The translations under genes were made by a program, and so were the position numbers. A DNA stretch of 64,000 nt from Linanthus parryae (Eukaryota; Streptophyta; Magnoliopsida; Ericales; Polemoniaceae). Positions 11,507 to 22,557 of the stretch are shown here, in pieces. Position 1 is the first letter of the stretch. Each line of letters begins with the position of its first letter. The stretch is from assembly GCA_023055425.1 (NCBI GenBank), contig JALGPY010000002.1, forward strand, positions 141,915,927 through 141,979,926. The letters are read 5' to 3'. The notes beneath the pieces were generated by a model. That model saw nothing but the letters and a program-made list of their open reading frames with translations. It had not been told where the DNA came from and made no database searches.

Positions 11507-11535
11507 CCTAAACTAAACCTAAACCTAAACCTAAA
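11507..11535 (-). repeat. Short telomere-like repeat (CCTAAA variants)
   Basis: Several AAACCTA/CCTAAAC units occur in a row, close to the plant telomere unit CCCTAAA but with AACCTAA spacing. It is too short to be a telomere. Such interstitial motifs also occur in promoters as telo-boxes. Confidence 0.5.
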
Positions 11536-11649
11536 CCAACCTAACCTCTCCCGCTCTCTACCCAAACCGACGGAATTTTCATTCTCTCAACCGCTCTCTC
11601 TCTCACTTCTCTCGTCTGTTCTTTCCCAACACATATCGCAACCGTCGTC

Positions 11650-11918
11650 TTCATCTCCGGTGGCAATTTTTGTGTCTCTAATCGATAGATATGAGTCTTT
11701 TCTTCTCGTTTCTTGGTTGATTTCCCCTCAAATCAACCAAAACCCAAGTTCTTTCGAGTTTTAGGGTTTCGATACCGGCGGCGTATTCATCTGCGGTGGT
11801 GCTTTTTGTGTCTCTAATTGAGAGATCTGTGACTGGGCTCTTCGGTTCTTGTTTGATTTCCCCTCAAGTCAACTGAAACTCTTGATATTTGGAGGGTTAG
11901 GGTTTTGATAACTTCTGT
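11650..11918 (+). repeat. Tandem duplication, ~135-bp units
   Basis: Two imperfect copies (about 11650-11784 and 11786-11918) each run from TTCATCTSCGGTGG through TTTTTGTGTCTCTAAT and TTGATTTCCCCTCAA to TTAGGGTTT. They precede the small open reading frame at 11920 and could be a duplicated leader. Confidence 0.7.
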
Positions 11919-11919
11919 T

Positions 11920-12189
11920 ATGGGTGAATCTGATTCCGCCCCTGAATGGGTCTGTGATTCTGACGACGGCGAATATGTTCCGGAGTCCGAGTTCATTCCA
12001 GATGTCGTTGACTACGATTCCAATGAGTTACAACCCCTCGACGACATACAACCTCCGGAGGACTTAGTTCCGGATGACCCTCCGTCTCCTCCTTTGTGTC
12101 CAGAAACTCAAGCAATTGTTGATGAAATATTGTGTATCTACTGTCCGGCATGGAAGAGGCTCAAAGAAGAACAAGGGAGGTTCAGTTAG
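11920..12189 (+). CDS. Small acidic protein ORF, unrecognised
   Basis: An open frame of 89 codons runs from ATG 11920 (MGESDSAPEWVCDSDDGEYV) to TAG. The product is rich in Asp, Glu and Pro with no signal peptide or membrane segment, and ends in an LCIYCPAWKRLKEEQ stretch. A leader-like duplicated segment lies upstream and a CT/GT-rich stretch follows. It could be a first exon, a transposon accessory ORF or chance. I do not recognise a family. Confidence 0.3.
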   Translation: MGESDSAPEWVCDSDDGEYVPESEFIPDVVDYDSNELQPLDDIQPPEDLVPDDPPSPPLCPETQAIVDEILCIYCPAWKRLKEEQGRFS

Positions 12190-12440
12190 ATTCTCTCTCT
12201 CTCTTTCTGTTCATATTTCTGTGATCTGTGATATCCATGTGTTCATGTTATATCTTTGATAATATGATTATATGATCTGTGATCTCTCTGTCTTGGTATA
12301 TGATCTGTGATCTCTGTCTTATATGATATGTGATCTCTCTCTGTGTGTGTTCATGTTAGATGTGTGTATGTGCTCTGTGGTCCTTGGATCTGTGATCTTT
12401 TTATCTCTCTGTCAACTACTCAATGATGTGCAAACTGAGA
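12190..12440. repeat. Low-complexity CTGTGATCTCT-rich stretch
   Basis: Repeated TGATCTGTGATCTCTCT-like phrases and a short GTGTGTGT tract. No coding potential is seen. Confidence 0.6.
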
Positions 12441-12605
12441 ATAGTTGATTTCACAGATTCATTTACAGTTATACAAATGCTTATGCTTGTGTCATGTTTG
12501 TAATGGACACATTATATGTGATGGTTCCTATTTGCACACAAGTACCAAACAATCTGTGATGAAGCATTTGACTATGCTATATGAGATTGTTTGGGTTGGG
12601 AAGTT

Positions 12606-12925
12606 CATCTATGATGATCTGTCTTATTTGCAACTCAATGACTTGTGAGAGTTGTAGCAATGCAATGCAATTCAGTTCTTGTTTGTTAATTGTGATATTT
12701 CTTTTGATTGCCTACATCCAACTTAACTTGAATCAACACAATGCATTGTATATACAGATCTGAGATGTCATCTATGATAATCTTTCTTATTTGCAACTCA
12801 AATTCTTGTGAGAGTTGTAGCAATGCAATGCAACTGCTTTTATGTTAGTTGTGATGTGGCTTTTGACTACATCCAACTTTACTAGAAGCAATCCATTGCA
12901 TTGTATATAAAGATCTGAGATTGTT
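12606..12925 (+). repeat. Tandem duplication, ~160-bp units
   Basis: The first copy (12606-12768) and the second (12769-12925) share CATCTATGATRATCT, TTATTTGCAACTCAA, GAGAGTTGTAGCAATGCAATG, CTACATCCAACTT and AGATCTGAGAT in the same order. They are diverged by small indels. No protein is encoded. Confidence 0.75.
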
Positions 12926-13098
12926 ACACCACCAAAATACATTGCATTAGTAAGCAATGTGGCACTCCCCTTCACCATTACAGTTTATTGGTGATTGGGA
13001 AATTACACACTCATTACAAAAGAGGGGTGTCCAATGCTAGCATTGCATTAGCTATATGAACTTCTAGCACCCACAAAATATATGAATAGAGGGTTAAC

Positions 13099-14125
13099 CT
13101 ACACTCCCTCATATCCTAGACCCTTCAAGAGGGTTAGATTAGCAATGTCTACTTGTAGCTCTCTAAAGTAGCCAATGCTGTCCAATACTTGCATTTGATC
13201 AACAGTTAAATACCTTGGCAAAATTCCCCTTAGTCTTTCCTTCCCCATATGTGGCTGCCTGAAATTCTTACCTCCCTTGCATTTCATGATCACTGTCATG
13301 TACATTTGACTTGAGATGAAGATGTCATCTAATGTTTGATGTTCAAACCCTTGATATGCCATTTCAACTGCATCTATTATTTCTTCAAACTTCTCTATTT
13401 CCATTTTGTTTTGCAAACTATGTATGGAGTTGAAGATTCCCAAGTCATTTACGTTGCAATACGGGGACTTTGGTGGTTGATTAACTAGGTTAATATTAAA
13501 GCCATCACTATCTGCAACTGCCCTGAATTCTGGATCATCATTGTGAACATGTGGAGTTGCATTATCCTGTTGAATGAATATGTTTTTTTCCAAACTTGCT
13601 GGCCACTATGCCTTTATACCTGGATTGACATTGTATAATATCATGTCTTTCATTACTTCTGAATTAACAAATGGCATTGGTTTGACTTCAATTGTACCCC
13701 TTGGCTTGTTAGCTGAACTTCTTCTTGCTGCTATCTCCTCTGTAAATGGCCATATCCCACTTTGCCATCCCATATCAACTCCCAATCTGTGTCATAAAGT
13801 GGCCTCCCAACAGCACACATAAACATTAGTTTGGGAATATATTGCTTCGATTGTGTGGTACGATGTGGAACTTTCTCCTCTGGTAGCAAAATATACTTCT
13901 GAGATGAGTTAGTGTTGTACCACTTCTCATCAGTTGAAACTGTGTATTGCTGAGTCTTGTACTTGATGTCACCATTCTCAGTCAGCTCTAAATGTTCAAC
14001 ACTTCATTTGAGCCGAGCAATCTTATGTGCTGGAGTCACTTGTGGTCGTATATGTGTTTTCCTTCCTTTTAAGGTCCCATCTTTTAAATATCTACCAACG
14101 GCTGATTTGCTCCTCTCAATATTGT
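13099..14125 (-). pseudogene. Mariner-like (DD39D-type) transposase, catalytic exon
   Basis: Minus-strand exon 2 of a plant mariner-like transposase, the enzyme that cuts and pastes its own TIR element. In order: HTH-like N-terminal tail; first catalytic Asp in VSTDEKWYN (about 13945); GIWPF (about 13745); second catalytic Asp in IQQDNATPH (about 13570); third in CNVNDLGIFNSI (about 13450). A splice acceptor (ATGTAG) precedes it at 14126. In-frame stops at 14004-14006 (TGA) and 13606-13608 (TAG) disable it. All three catalytic acids are retained. The C-terminus ends at 13099. Confidence 0.85.
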
Positions 14126-14130
14126 CTACA

Positions 14131-15180
14131 TAAATCATGTCAAATTACAGTTTCAGTATTTGTTTGAATAAATTTACAAGAATACATGCTTTTTTGTTTT
14201 GTTTTTTTTTGAAGTGTGATATTTGATCTAAATTCATGTGTAATAACATGAATACATGCTGTTTTTTTTTGTAAACTGTTGTATTTGATCCAAATTCATG
14301 TCAAATGAATTTTTTTATGTATAAAGTAACAAGAATACATGCTGTTTTTTTTAAGTGTGATATTTGATCTAAATTCATATCAATTTCAGTTTGTTTATGT
14401 ATAAATTAACATGAATACATGTTGTTTTTTTGTAAACTGTTGTATTTGATACAAATTCATGTCAATTCAGTTTCTTTATGTATAAAGTAACATGAATACA
14501 TGCTGTTTTTTTTAAATGTGATATTTGATCTAAATTCATGTCAAATTCAGTTTTTTTATGTATAAATTAACATGAACACATGCTGTTTTTTTAAGTGTGA
14601 TATTTGATCTAAATTCATGTCAATTTCAGTTTGTTTATGTATAAATTAACATGAATACATGCTGTTTTTTTGTAAACTGTTGTATTTGATCCAAATTCAT
14701 GTCAAATTCAGTTTCTTTATGTATAAAGTAACATGAATACATGCTGTTTTGTTTTTTTTAAGTGTGATATTTGATCTAAATTCATGTCAATTTCAGTTTG
14801 TTTATGTATAAATTAACATGAACACATGCTGTTTTTTGTAAACTGTGGTATTTGTTCTAAGTAACATTAATACAAGTTGTTTTTTGTAAGTGTGATATAT
14901 GATCCTAAGTCATGCAAATTTCAGTTTATTTTGGTATAAATTAACATGAATAAATCCAGCTTCTTGTCAATGATGATTGTGCAATACACAATCTGAGACT
15001 TCATACACAAAAAGATAAGATACATGGTGCTACATTTGGTATAATAGTGAGGGGGTGTAGAGTCGTGCCTTGCCTATCACCTTGATTAGGTTTTAAGACG
15101 TGTGGCCTAAACCCAATCACACCCAATTCTATGATGAAACCAAAATATGAGAATTGGCGTAAAATAAACAATAAATTCAC
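14131..15180 (-). repeat. Transposase intron with ~81-bp minisatellite (array 14150-14910)
   Basis: The interval between the two transposase exons has a good donor (CAG/GTGAAT at 15180) and an acceptor at 14126. Most of it is a tandem array. The marker CATGCT (or CATGTT) recurs at 14185, 14255, 14338, 14418, 14499, 14579, 14658, 14740 and 14825, a spacing of about 70-85 bp. Units alternate between an AAGTGTGATATTTGATCTAAA type and a TAAACTGTTGTATTTGATCCAAA type, so a dimeric higher-order unit of about 160 bp is suggested. Confidence 0.8.
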
Positions 15181-15492
15181 CTGCAAGTTGTCTAATGGTG
15201 TGCCTATATTTTTTGAGAGTTTCTTCATTCTCTCAATGTCCAGCTCTTTCTTTGGCACCTTGTTTCCTTGTTGATTGGATTTCACATCAATGTGAACTCC
15301 ATCCTTGTAACACTGCTGAATTATTTCCCATATCGTAGAAATTTTTCTTCGACTAACACCAAACTTCGCTGCTGCATTATTAATTAATCCAACATATGGC
15401 TTCATATCTGTACATCCTTGTAGCAAATAGTCTTTGATGTCACACCTTTGCTGAAATGTTAGTTTTCTTGTTGGGATAGACATTGCTGACAT
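15181..15492 (-). pseudogene. Mariner-like transposase, N-terminal DNA-binding exon
   Basis: Exon 1 of the same transposase. It starts MSAMSIPTRKLTFQQRCDI and carries a helix-turn-helix with AAAKFGVSRRKISTIWE, then a basic/acidic linker with LDIERMKKLSKNIGTPLDNL. These are the HTH blocks of plant mariner-like transposases that bind the terminal repeats. The reading frame in this exon is open. The downstream exon is broken. Confidence 0.8.
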
Positions 15493-15960
15493 AGTGTCTG
15501 GGTTGTTATTTTTACAGAAGAAGGATGTAGATGAAGGAGGTAAATGAGTTAAGGTTGGAGAAGTTTTTGGTGAAACATGGCGATGATATTGGTGAGAGCT
15601 CTAGGTGATGGTGAAAGCTGGAGAGGATGATGGTGGCTGCATCTTCTTCAGCTTCTACTACTTCTTCTACTTCTTCTTCATCTTCTTCTAGTATTTGTGT
15701 AATTGTAATTCAAGAACTGGACTGTAATTTGGACTCTCAAGAACTGGACTGTTCTAATGTGTTGTATTTATAGAGTTTGTAGAGTAATGTGAGTTTTTGG
15801 CTCCCTAAATTCAAATCTAGTGAAATTTTGATTTTTGTTTAGTGTTTGGAGGGAGAGTTACCCCCCAATTTTCTTTTTAATCAAATCGACATTTTTTTAA
15901 AAAGATTGAATTGATTGATCGTATAATATGTACTTTCTATAAAAAAAAATAGGGACATTT
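15493..15960. other. Sequence upstream of mariner-like transposase
   Basis: A GAA/CTT-rich stretch (15640-15700) and a GGAGGGAGAGTTA motif near 15848 that resembles the CTCCCTCC ends of mariner/Stowaway elements in reverse. A matching left end was not found, so the element boundaries are unresolved. Confidence 0.35.
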
Positions 15961-16970
15961 TGGTATTTTCATCCCAACTCTTAAACCAAGAACCCAACAG
16001 CCACGAGAAGATAGAACTGGAACGGAGTGATAAAAATTATTCTACTATATGCATAAAAGGAATCACTTTATTTGGAGGTATCTTTAGCTTGCCTTTATGC
16101 AGGTGGAAGATTGCTTTCTCTGACTATCAGTTGCCCGGTGCCCGTGATAGTACGATCAACCTTAAATTTTATTTTCGAATCTCAATGATAATTAGATCGG
16201 GTCACATTCGTAATTATCATTGGGCGGAGGCATTCCTACTCATCTCGCTCATTACGTCAGTCCACGCACTATCTGGGAATCATGGTTGCTTTCATTTAAT
16301 TGGAAATTGCTCAACTTGCTTGCTCCTATTACCTTTTTACCTACCGGGAATAATAATTTCTCTTAGCAAGGGAGCAATTTTTCAGTCGTGGTCTTTTCTT
16401 TAATGTCTAGGTAGTCTTAGTCTTTATTTAATACTACTTGGGGAGGATCGTGCCCTCAGGACACTAATCAAATGAAATAATTATGCGATGTAGATTATTG
16501 TTTATAGTTGGTGGGTAAAGATTATTTATATTTTATGTGGAAATTATATGGACTGTGATTTTGAGCCTTTTTTAGTTACAATTAAAGTATATTTGTTTAG
16601 TTAAAGATTTTTTTTTCTGGAAATTTGTAGCCTCCATTAAAAGAAAAGGCTAACACAGCCAAAACAAAACCAGAAAATATCTGGTAAACAAAAATAGAGT
16701 GGTACAACCCACCAACTTCGAAAAGAAAAACATACTCTATAAGAGAGCAAAAGATGAAAAAGACAAATTACAACGGATATTTCTGAGAAATTTTGAAAAT
16801 ATGATACCATCACACTACCACATGCTAACTTTTGAGATTCCCAAAACAGGGGGATGTTGCAAAATGGACATTATGTCCTTTAGTAATTGACAAATGGACA
16901 CACAATTGATAGATGTAGGAGAATGGACATCAAATGGTAATGGGTTTGGTTTAGTTAATTAACAAAATCT
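15961..16970. other. Unassigned region
   Basis: A 147-codon open stretch at 15960-16403 shows no motif I recognise. Bases about 16386-16440 (GTCGTGGTCTTTTCTTTAATGTCTAGG) match about 63065-63120, so part of this is a dispersed repeat. Bases 16600-16830 are A-rich on + and look like degenerate non-coding repeat. Confidence 0.4.
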
Positions 16971-17640
16971 GTGGGCCCACTTTTTTTTATAAAAAAAAAG
17001 CCTTTCTCTCTCCCTCACCATCACCAGCACCAGCACACCCAAATAACCATCATCATCAGCCCCTCCATCGCCACCAGCCCCATCAACGCCACCACCATCA
17101 CCACCTCCCTCCATCGCACTCTCTGCCTCCCCTTTCTCCCTCTCGATCTCTCTCTGTCCCAGTCTATCCTCCCTTTCTCTCTGATTTATCTGGCAAAAAA
17201 CACAGCAACAGCAGCAAGCCGCTGCTCTCACCGACGGACAACACCACCACCGCCACTGTCTCTCTCTCTCCCTCCCTCAGTTTCTCTCAGCTCTTCTTTA
17301 CCTTTCTCACCCTATCTGAGTTCGCCAGACCAACGAGCACCACCACCAGCAGCAGCTCAGACAATTTCAGAGCCACCACCACCGGCCACCATTTTTGTCG
17401 GCGGAGCTTCGATCCCGGCCAAATCAAGGACACCCACCTCCCAAAATCACCCCAAATCATCTCCTGGAGGTCCATGGAGCACATATAGCTCCTAACTTGC
17501 GCCCAGAAGCTGCCAGAACACCGCCGTCGGCCACCACCACCGAGACCCACGACGGGAGACCAGATCCGTCTATTCCTCAACTATTTTTCGCGTTTATTAG
17601 ACTGTGTATGCGTGAAATCTCGTTCTGATTCGTTTTTGAC
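16971..17640 (+). other. CT/CCA-rich leader-like stretch
   Basis: Long pyrimidine-rich and CCA-rich sequence gives a 174-codon open frame full of Ser, Pro, Thr and His, with no domain. The composition resembles plant 5' leaders and the inside of the solo LTR that follows (18070-18720). I read it as non-coding, possibly a leader of a lost gene or part of another long LTR. Confidence 0.4.
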
Positions 17641-17808
17641 TGACAAAATTGAGACTTGATGGCTTACATTCATGATTGGAATCGATTGGGTTGGGTGTAT
17701 ATCGTGAATACCGCAGGTGTTCTTCAGGGGGGCTGTCTTGTACTTTTCATAAACCTAGGGGGAGACAATTATCTTTTAATTGAACTAATGAAAAAGTGGG
17801 AGGGTTTT

Positions 17809-19828
17809 TGTAATACCCCGCGTTTAACTAAAGGGTAATTTAGTAATTTGACGTAATAATTAAATTTTAGGTTGCGATCAGTAATTTGGGTAATTTTCGC
17901 CAATTCTAGTAGACGGGAAAGTAGGGTGAAAATTTTAATTTTTACGCGATTTCTTTTATTTTCTAGACGACCTCGCGGTGGCAACCACCGCGTTAACCTG
18001 TACATTTGCCACACCAAATCCTTTCTTTTTTCCTCCTATTTAATAAAATAGAAGACCCAGCTGTGTTTTTTCTTTTTGTTGCTTTGTCTTCACGACCACG
18101 GCAATAACGCCGCCCCAACTACACCGCCACCATTTCACCGCCCTCAGCTCCTCACACCGCCCTCACTCTCCTATTTAAACCCAAAAAGCCAACCCCCTGC
18201 ACAACACACAACCACCAGCCACCATAGCTTCCACCTATCTCTCTCTCTCACACACCTCCGGTGAAACAACCACCATCGCAACACCATCATCATCACCTAC
18301 ACCCACTGCTCTTTCTCACTCCCTCTTCTCTCCCACTATTCCCCTTCCTCTCTGCCAACGAACAGAAGAAACTGCAGCAAAAGCCACCATTGCCACCGCC
18401 GTACCCGACGGCAAAACAGCCACCCCACCTCTGTTTTTCTTCCTCCACTTATATTCCCCTCTCTCTCTCATTACCCTCTCTGATCTGAACCCAAAGGAAG
18501 AAAGGAGAGAGTAGCAGCAGCAGAAGCCGCCGCATCAGGAGACCACCAGTCGTCGCCGTCCTCCATTTTTTCCGGCGGGGAAGCTTGCCGGAGTGAACCA
18601 GCTCCACCTACTCCCTCTCGTCCCTTCCAGGCGACTCCCAGGGGGCCGACCGGTACAGCAGAAGGCTCAAGAATAGCCAAGGAGGCCATTAACGCTGCCG
18701 TCAAGCTCCATTTGTTGGCCATTGAGGAGGCTCAAGAATAACACTGTTGTGACTAGATATTTCTAAAATTGTAGGAGACGGATTCGTTGACATAGGCTTC
18801 ATCGACCATCCTACGTATTAACTGCTGAGCCAACTTCAGGTGAGATTACATGCTTAGCCTAGCGTGCCTAGCTTCATTCGTGTCATACTTTGACTTTATT
18901 TTCTGTCTCAAAATATATACTTGTGGATTACATTTGTCGAACATGATTTTATACTTTTCTCAAAACTATATTGTTATGTGTTTCTTCCTGTCAAACTTTG
19001 ACTTGTATTTACTGTTCTCGGAAACTCTCACGAAATAATAATCCATTAATAACGTAAAGTGGAACACCGCACGTACCAGATTCTGTTACTATTTGGGAGG
19101 CCCTTTGTTGGCCATTGAGGAGGCCTGTTGTTAGCCATTGAGGAGGCCCTTTGTTGGCCATTGTTACTTGGGAGGCCCTTTGTTGGCAATTGAGGAGGCC
19201 CTTTGTTGGCCATTGTCATTAAGGAGGCCCATTGTTGGCCATTACTGTTTCCGGTACTGTGCTTAATAACTGGCTCTTTTGATTCTATATTTGAAAGCTG
19301 ATAAATGGATTCGTATTCTAATTGGAAAATGGCACTTATGAAGGGCTTAATTGAAATGTTTACAGCTTGGAATTTTGTCATACGTGATTTGATTATCACT
19401 GTTACTTTTACCATTGCAAACTCTGATATAGCTTTACTTGTTCTCTGTCACTTTTACCTCATTCAACTTGTGTCCCAACAGTTTATATTATCTTTCCTGT
19501 TTTACATGCTAAGGTGTATCTCACACAGTATTTATTGCTGACTTTGAAAACTGCGGTTCTTGTTATTTTTCTTCCCACCACAGGTCTAGGAGCTGGAACT
19601 TAATGAATAGAAGGGGCGCGAGACTCACCTAGACTGATAATGTCATAATTAGTTTCTATTTTTGTTAAGTTATTTTGTAATAATAAGCACCTTTTGTATA
19701 AGACTCTTGTTTAAAGTTTAATAAATATAAGTTCTTGTTGTGGAATATACATTGCTTTTGATCTCCGCCACTTCTATTAAGCATCGCCCTCCCGGTCTTG
19801 TCCCGAGCCGGATAAGGGGGGTGTTGAA
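17809..19828 (+). mobile_element. Solo LTR, probable Tekay/Del-like Gypsy (2020 bp)
   Basis: It starts TGTAATACCCCGCGTT, a start common in long LTRs of Tekay/Del chromoviruses, and ends GGGGGGTGTTGAA, where TGTTACA would be usual. The five bases before (GTTTT, 17804-17808) match the five after (19829-19833), the target-site duplication of a Ty3 insertion. No internal region, primer site or polypurine tract adjoins, so recombination between LTRs has removed the body. The interior is CCA/CT-rich and holds a short minisatellite. A and T runs at the right flank weaken the duplication slightly. Confidence 0.7.
19094..19245 (+). repeat. Minisatellite of GGAGGCCCTTTGTTGGCCATT units
   Basis: About six imperfect units of roughly 22-30 bp sit inside the solo LTR. 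A related unit is at about 18680-18735 (GGAGGCCATT... TTTGTTGGCCATTGAGGAGGC), which suggests a local source for the expansion. Confidence 0.75.
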
Positions 19829-19833
19829 GTTTT

Positions 19834-20465
19834 TTTTTGTCATATCAGGAACTTTGAGGGTAGAAAATGTTCAAATTAAAATTTATTATACTTCAAAGAA
19901 GGTTTCCAAACTGACATTTTGACATATCAAAATATTAGTTCGATATGTTTTAGGGTTTAGGGTTTAGAGAATAGGTTTTTGAAATAAGCAGTTCGACCAT
20001 AGAACTATTAGTTTGCCAAACTGACATTTTGACATATCAAACTATTTTAACCACTTTTCAAATTAATTTGTCTTGCTTCTCTTTTTTTTTTTTTTTTTTT
20101 TTATCATGGAAAACCAAATAATGAGTGTTACTTGCAAAAGGGGAAGGGAAGTTTGATGAAAAACATCACACATACGAGGGGCTATGCAGACTAAGTGTTG
20201 GATGTTGGAGAAGTGACCATCCCTTGATGTGTTTTTGGATTAGATTAAACACAAATTCCGATTAATCTAAGATATGAGCGAGCCGAAGTTACAACACACG
20301 TGGGAAGGATATGAGAACCACACCTTACCCCCAACTGACATTGATGATGATTGAGATCTCAACGTATGCTTTTGTATGTACAAGTACATCGTTCCTTAAT
20401 ACGTCACCATGGTCGATCTGTCATGAGATCTCAGGGAGAGTCATCCATCGGTATTGTGTCACCGG
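19834..20465. other. Unassigned stretch with repeats and poly-T
   Basis: It contains two copies of CCAAACTGACATTTTGACAT (19907 and 20016 regions), a TTTAGGGTTTAGGG telomere-like motif at about 19950, and a run of about 20 Ts at 20082-20102. No gene is recognised. Confidence 0.5.
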
Positions 20466-20734
20466 CTAGGGACAATGACGTGGTACCCTACCATGAGATT
20501 TGTTCTTTATAGAGATTACATGGCCGAACCTTATCACGAGGACACTATAATGGAGTTGGATGACTTGGTTGACATTCCCAACCATAGGTGGGAAGTACTT
20601 GTGTCTGAGAACCATGATTGAGGGGGACGTCGGTGACGATGTTGATGACGACGATGTTGGTGGTGATAACGACGTGGAGCAACCTGATGTCGTTCCTGGG
20701 CTGAAACACCTATCTAGTGTTGATGAGGTGTGAA
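20466..20734 (+). other. ORF remnant with Asp-rich stretch
   Basis: The plus strand encodes an acidic run (GDDVDDDDVGGDNDV) in a frame broken by stops, followed by the MITE at 20735. Bases after the MITE (21156-21530) hold a further open stretch (FSEWVDWHAIIHQRGTP). A plant-mobile-domain or MULE-related origin is possible but I cannot support it with a motif. Confidence 0.25.
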
Positions 20735-21147
20735 AAATGGCGGACGCAGGATTGTAGGCGAGCGGGGGCCGACTTATTATATGTATATTATGTAAAAGTA
20801 ATGTTTTCATTGAGGTGTATAAATTGTTGGTAGGAATATGTAACGGAAAGTCGGAGACAATGTAAGAAGTATATTAGTCAAATAATAATGATTAAAACTT
20901 AATTTTACTAAGACTAATTTATTCCTCTATGTCCGGACACAAATAATGTAATGACTAGTGCAAATTGTATAAAAATAATTACATTAAAATTTTAAATTTA
21001 GAAGGACCAAATCAACTATTTGATAACCTAGAGGGGGCCGACATGTAATACTTATATGAAAACATGATATAACTCAAGGGATTAACTTGAAATTACAAAA
21101 CATATGAGGGGCCGTGGCCCCCACTAGCCCCCTTGTGTCCGCCAGTG
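20735..21147 (+). mobile_element. hAT-type MITE (413 bp) with 8-bp target duplication
   Basis: The left end reads TGGCGGACGCAGG and the right end, reversed, reads CACTGGCGGACACAAG, forming terminal inverted repeats. The ends resemble the CAGTGGCGGA family of hAT MITEs. GGTGTGAA occurs directly before (20727-20734) and after (21148-21155), the 8-bp duplication expected for hAT transposition. There is no coding sequence inside, so it is non-autonomous. Confidence 0.75.
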
Positions 21148-21155
21148 GGTGTGAA

Positions 21156-21840
21156 GACAATCGTGAATCACCGAGACTGAAAGGAAAAGTTAGTAAGATT
21201 ATATAGTGTGGGTAGATTCGTTAGGATTATTCAGTGGTAGACCGACATGACCCGTTATCGTATCATTAGTCGACCTGATAGCACGTGTTCATGTTTGTGC
21301 CCTTCTCAGAGTGGGTAGATTGGCATGCAATTATACATCAACGTGGTACACCTCAGGAACGTTCGGGTCTGCATACTATGAAATTATTTGGCCAGTTCCG
21401 CATGGGAGATAAATGTGGTCGGTCAGGGCTGAACAAGAAGCACTGTTCGAAAAATCTACATGAAAATCTAAACATTTACATGAAGCAGGAAAACGTAAAA
21501 GTTTTCATTACAAGAAGTACAAAGACGTAATGCTAAATAACTACATGAAAATTTAAAATCTACTGGTTGGACACGCTTGATCAGCTGCTCCATCAACCAA
21601 GTGTGATGATTGGTTAAGGGTTTCAAAGGAATCGAAAACTTAATTTATTTAATTAAGTTAATATATTAGAAATGAATAATAAATATTACGCTTAATTATC
21701 TTTTAAGTGTCAAACATAAGTAAATCTATCTAACTTAACTAAATTAACAAAAAATACAAAGTCTTTAAACTGTTTGTCCCTGTTGAATTGAGAGTTCAAC
21801 TGTCGAACAGAGAGATGGAAATGTCGAACTCTCAGTTTGA
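21156..21840. other. Unassigned stretch right of the MITE
   Basis: It holds the open frame 21285-21530 on + without a known motif, then AT-rich sequence. Nothing further is recognised. Confidence 0.35.
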
Positions 21841-21844
21841 TAGG

Positions 21845-22104
21845 TCAAACTATCAGTTTTATAGGGGCAGACCGTTTGATTTTAAGTCCAAGTTGCAACT
21901 CCATTGAACTGAGAGTTAGATATGTCGACTTTAGGTTCTCCAATTTTCGCTGAATAAATCTTCTAACAACTGGCCAACCATAATATTTCAAATTGGGGAT
22001 CAATTGCACTTTACACTTGGCCGATATGGCAGCCGATTTGTAAGGACCATAGTACACCTTCTGAGGCAATAGTCCGAGAGTCGAAATCCACGGCATCTCG
22101 TGAT
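21845..22104 (-). pseudogene. Exon-like fragment, unrecognised protein
   Basis: On minus a TTTTGTAG acceptor-like site is followed by an open frame with HEMPWISTLGLLPQKVYYGP and then IPNLKYYGWPVVRRFI. The non-repetitive amino-acid content looks like real protein, but no family is recognised. It may pair with the upstream exon-like piece at 22712-22969. Confidence 0.3.
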
Positions 22105-22462
22105 CCTACAAAACAACGAAACAATATCAATGTCAAAACAAAACAATTTACAAATCAATAAAAATAATTATTGTTTATTGTCAAATTATCATTTAATGGT
22201 TAAATATAATAACCAATATAACTTAATTGAATCAGCAACGAAAAATGATTTTTTAGCTCTCTGACATTGTTGAATTGTTAGTTTGATGAATCGAACTATA
22301 GAACTAAGATACCCGACTCTCTATTCGATATGTCAAACTCTCTGTTCGATAGGTTCGACACATTGAGTTAAAAAATCCAAGTACCAGACCCATCGAACTA
22401 AGATTTTGACACATAGAATTCATAGCTAAAAAGATCGAACTGGTACTTCGAAGGGCCTTATC

Positions 22463-22557
22463 CTTGATGCTTGAAGAACCAGCTGTCAGGCCTATAAAAC
22501 CAAGAGTTCGACAAATCAAGTTTGATGAGTCCGACACTTTGTTCTTCAAGCATCAAG
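22463..22557. repeat. 17-bp perfect inverted repeat (hairpin)
   Basis: CTTGATGCTTGAAGAAC at 22463-22479 is the exact reverse complement of GTTCTTCAAGCATCAAG at 22541-22557, with a 61-base loop. It lies in the possible intron of the minus-strand fragment. Confidence 0.75.

Noticed and set aside
14150..14910. Regular repeats resembling a CRISPR array
   Set aside because: Unit length about 81 bp with no unique spacers, in a plant mariner-like intron; it is a minisatellite.
15960..16403. 147-codon open frame on +
   Set aside because: No domain, repeats or homologous frame; overlaps a dispersed repeat. Not called as a gene.
16971..17495. 174-codon Ser/Pro/His-rich open frame
   Set aside because: CT/CCA-rich low-complexity DNA without stop codons by composition; similar stretches lie inside the solo LTR.
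18076..18488. Two Pro/His-rich open frames
   Set aside because: They lie inside the solo LTR and reflect CCA/CT-rich sequence.
19940..19970. Telomere
   Set aside because: Two to three TTTAGGG units only, inside unique sequence.
20466..21530. Plant mobile domain gene
   Set aside because: Only an Asp-rich run and one open stretch are seen; no conserved motif supports the assignment.
22463..22557. microRNA precursor
   Set aside because: The stem is only 17 bp with a large loop; canonical plant precursors have a longer imperfect stem. Kept only as a hairpin.
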